A DNA stretch of 5,890 bases from Heritagella sp051881655 (GTDB lineage Bacteria; Bacillota; Clostridia; Oscillospirales; Acutalibacteraceae): positions 1-5,890 of the forward strand of contig JBJEQH010000231.1 in assembly GCA_051881655.1 (NCBI GenBank), given 5' to 3'. The notes beneath the pieces were generated by a model that was given only the letters and a program-made list of their open reading frames with translations, had not been told where the DNA came from and ran no database searches. Positions 5,546 to 5,890 of this stretch are shown here, piece by piece. The position numbers and the translations under genes are program-made. The stretch's first letter is position 1; each line of letters starts with the position of its first letter.

Positions 5546-5890
5546 TCATTTTTGAGAAAGGTCATTCCCGGAATCCCTCAGAAAGGGAGCACCGCTGTCC
5601 GAGTCCAAATACAAAACCGCGTTGGGATGAGTGCGCAGAACCGAAGCGGGACACTGCTCCTCCACCGGTCCCGTGAGCATTCGCTGAACCGCCCCTGCCT
5701 TATAAGCGGTAGGTGCCACACAGATAATCCGTTTGGCCGCCATCAGGGCCGGTACCGTCAGCGTATATGCGAGAGGAGGAACCGCTTCTATATTCGGGAA
5801 ATTCCCCGCATTGACCTGCTGCTGCCGGGATATCCGGTCAATATCCACCGTTTTTATCAGCACCGGATCCTGAAAATCCGCTACATGGGG
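5546..5890 (-). CDS. nagB: NagB-like glucosamine-6-phosphate deaminase/isomerase, C-terminal 114 residues (N-terminus beyond window end)
   Basis: Only the C-terminal part is present; the frame is open to the window edge and begins PHVADFQDPV. It resembles the glucosamine-6-phosphate deaminase/isomerase (NagB, SugarP_isomerase) family, which converts glucosamine-6-phosphate to fructose-6-phosphate and ammonia in amino-sugar catabolism. Recognised elements are VDIDRISRQQQVNAGNF (15-31 of the visible part), AYTLTVPALMAAKRIICVAP (41-60), where NagB homologues have the ALTxTxPALLxA strand and helix, KAGAVQRMLTGPVEEQCPAS (64-83), and LRTHPNAVLYLDSDSG (85-100), the usual C-terminal signature. The catalytic residues would be in the missing half. 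The related 6-phosphogluconolactonase family is less likely because of the RTHP-x-AxLYLD end. It is probably followed in the same transcript by the GNAT gene. Confidence 0.83.
   Translation of the reverse strand, partial: PHVADFQDPVLIKTVDIDRISRQQQVNAGNFPNIEAVPPLAYTLTVPALMAAKRIICVAPTAYKAGAVQRMLTGPVEEQCPASVLRTHPNAVLYLDSDSGAPFLRDSGNDLSQK

Overview
The window reads as chromosomal DNA of a Gram-positive anaerobe, most likely a clostridial (Bacillota, Oscillospiraceae-like) gut-type bacterium. The basis is AGGAGG-type ribosome binding sites, short intergenic gaps, moderate GC (about half), a MATE exporter of the clostridial type, and acetate kinase lying next to a YlbM/TmcAL gene. The genus cannot be fixed from sequence alone. 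There are seven protein genes, two of them cut by the window edges. I see no tRNA, rRNA, CRISPR array, insertion sequence, phage gene or toxin-antitoxin pair.

Layout. 1-927 (-) is the N-terminal two thirds of a MATE-family multidrug/Na+ antiporter with a good sigma-A promoter in the AT-rich gap at 928-1097. 1098-1295 (+) is a 65-residue DUF378 membrane protein, divergent from the MATE gene. A strong bidirectional terminator (1298-1338) separates it from the convergent acetate kinase gene ackA (1362-2588, -). The 191-bp gap at 2589-2779 holds divergent candidate promoters for ackA and for the + strand gene tmcAL (2780-3964). It also holds a terminator-like hairpin inside the predicted ackA leader and an 11-bp inverted repeat with one arm near each start codon. 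Twenty-one bases after tmcAL comes a galactose-mutarotase-fold protein (3986-4927), clearly in the same operon. A 16-bp perfect bidirectional hairpin (4959-4993), plus a second - strand terminator, closes this operon and the convergent GNAT acetyltransferase gene (4995-5465, -). Upstream of the GNAT gene, on the same strand, is the C-terminal half of a NagB-like glucosamine-6-phosphate deaminase (5546-5890, -), which runs off the window.

How the genes fit together. The clearest theme is acetate. AckA makes ATP and acetate from acetyl phosphate, or the reverse. TmcAL spends ATP and acetate to put an acetyl group on the wobble cytidine of elongator tRNA-Met. Their divergent arrangement, with shared sequence in the gap, makes co-regulation plausible but unproven. 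The mutarotase-like and NagB-like proteins point to sugar metabolism. MATE, DUF378 and GNAT are accessory genes of unknown substrate.

This is mostly ordinary core-genome sequence; I did not find a clear undescribed multi-gene system. The most interesting signals are in the ackA/tmcAL intergenic region.
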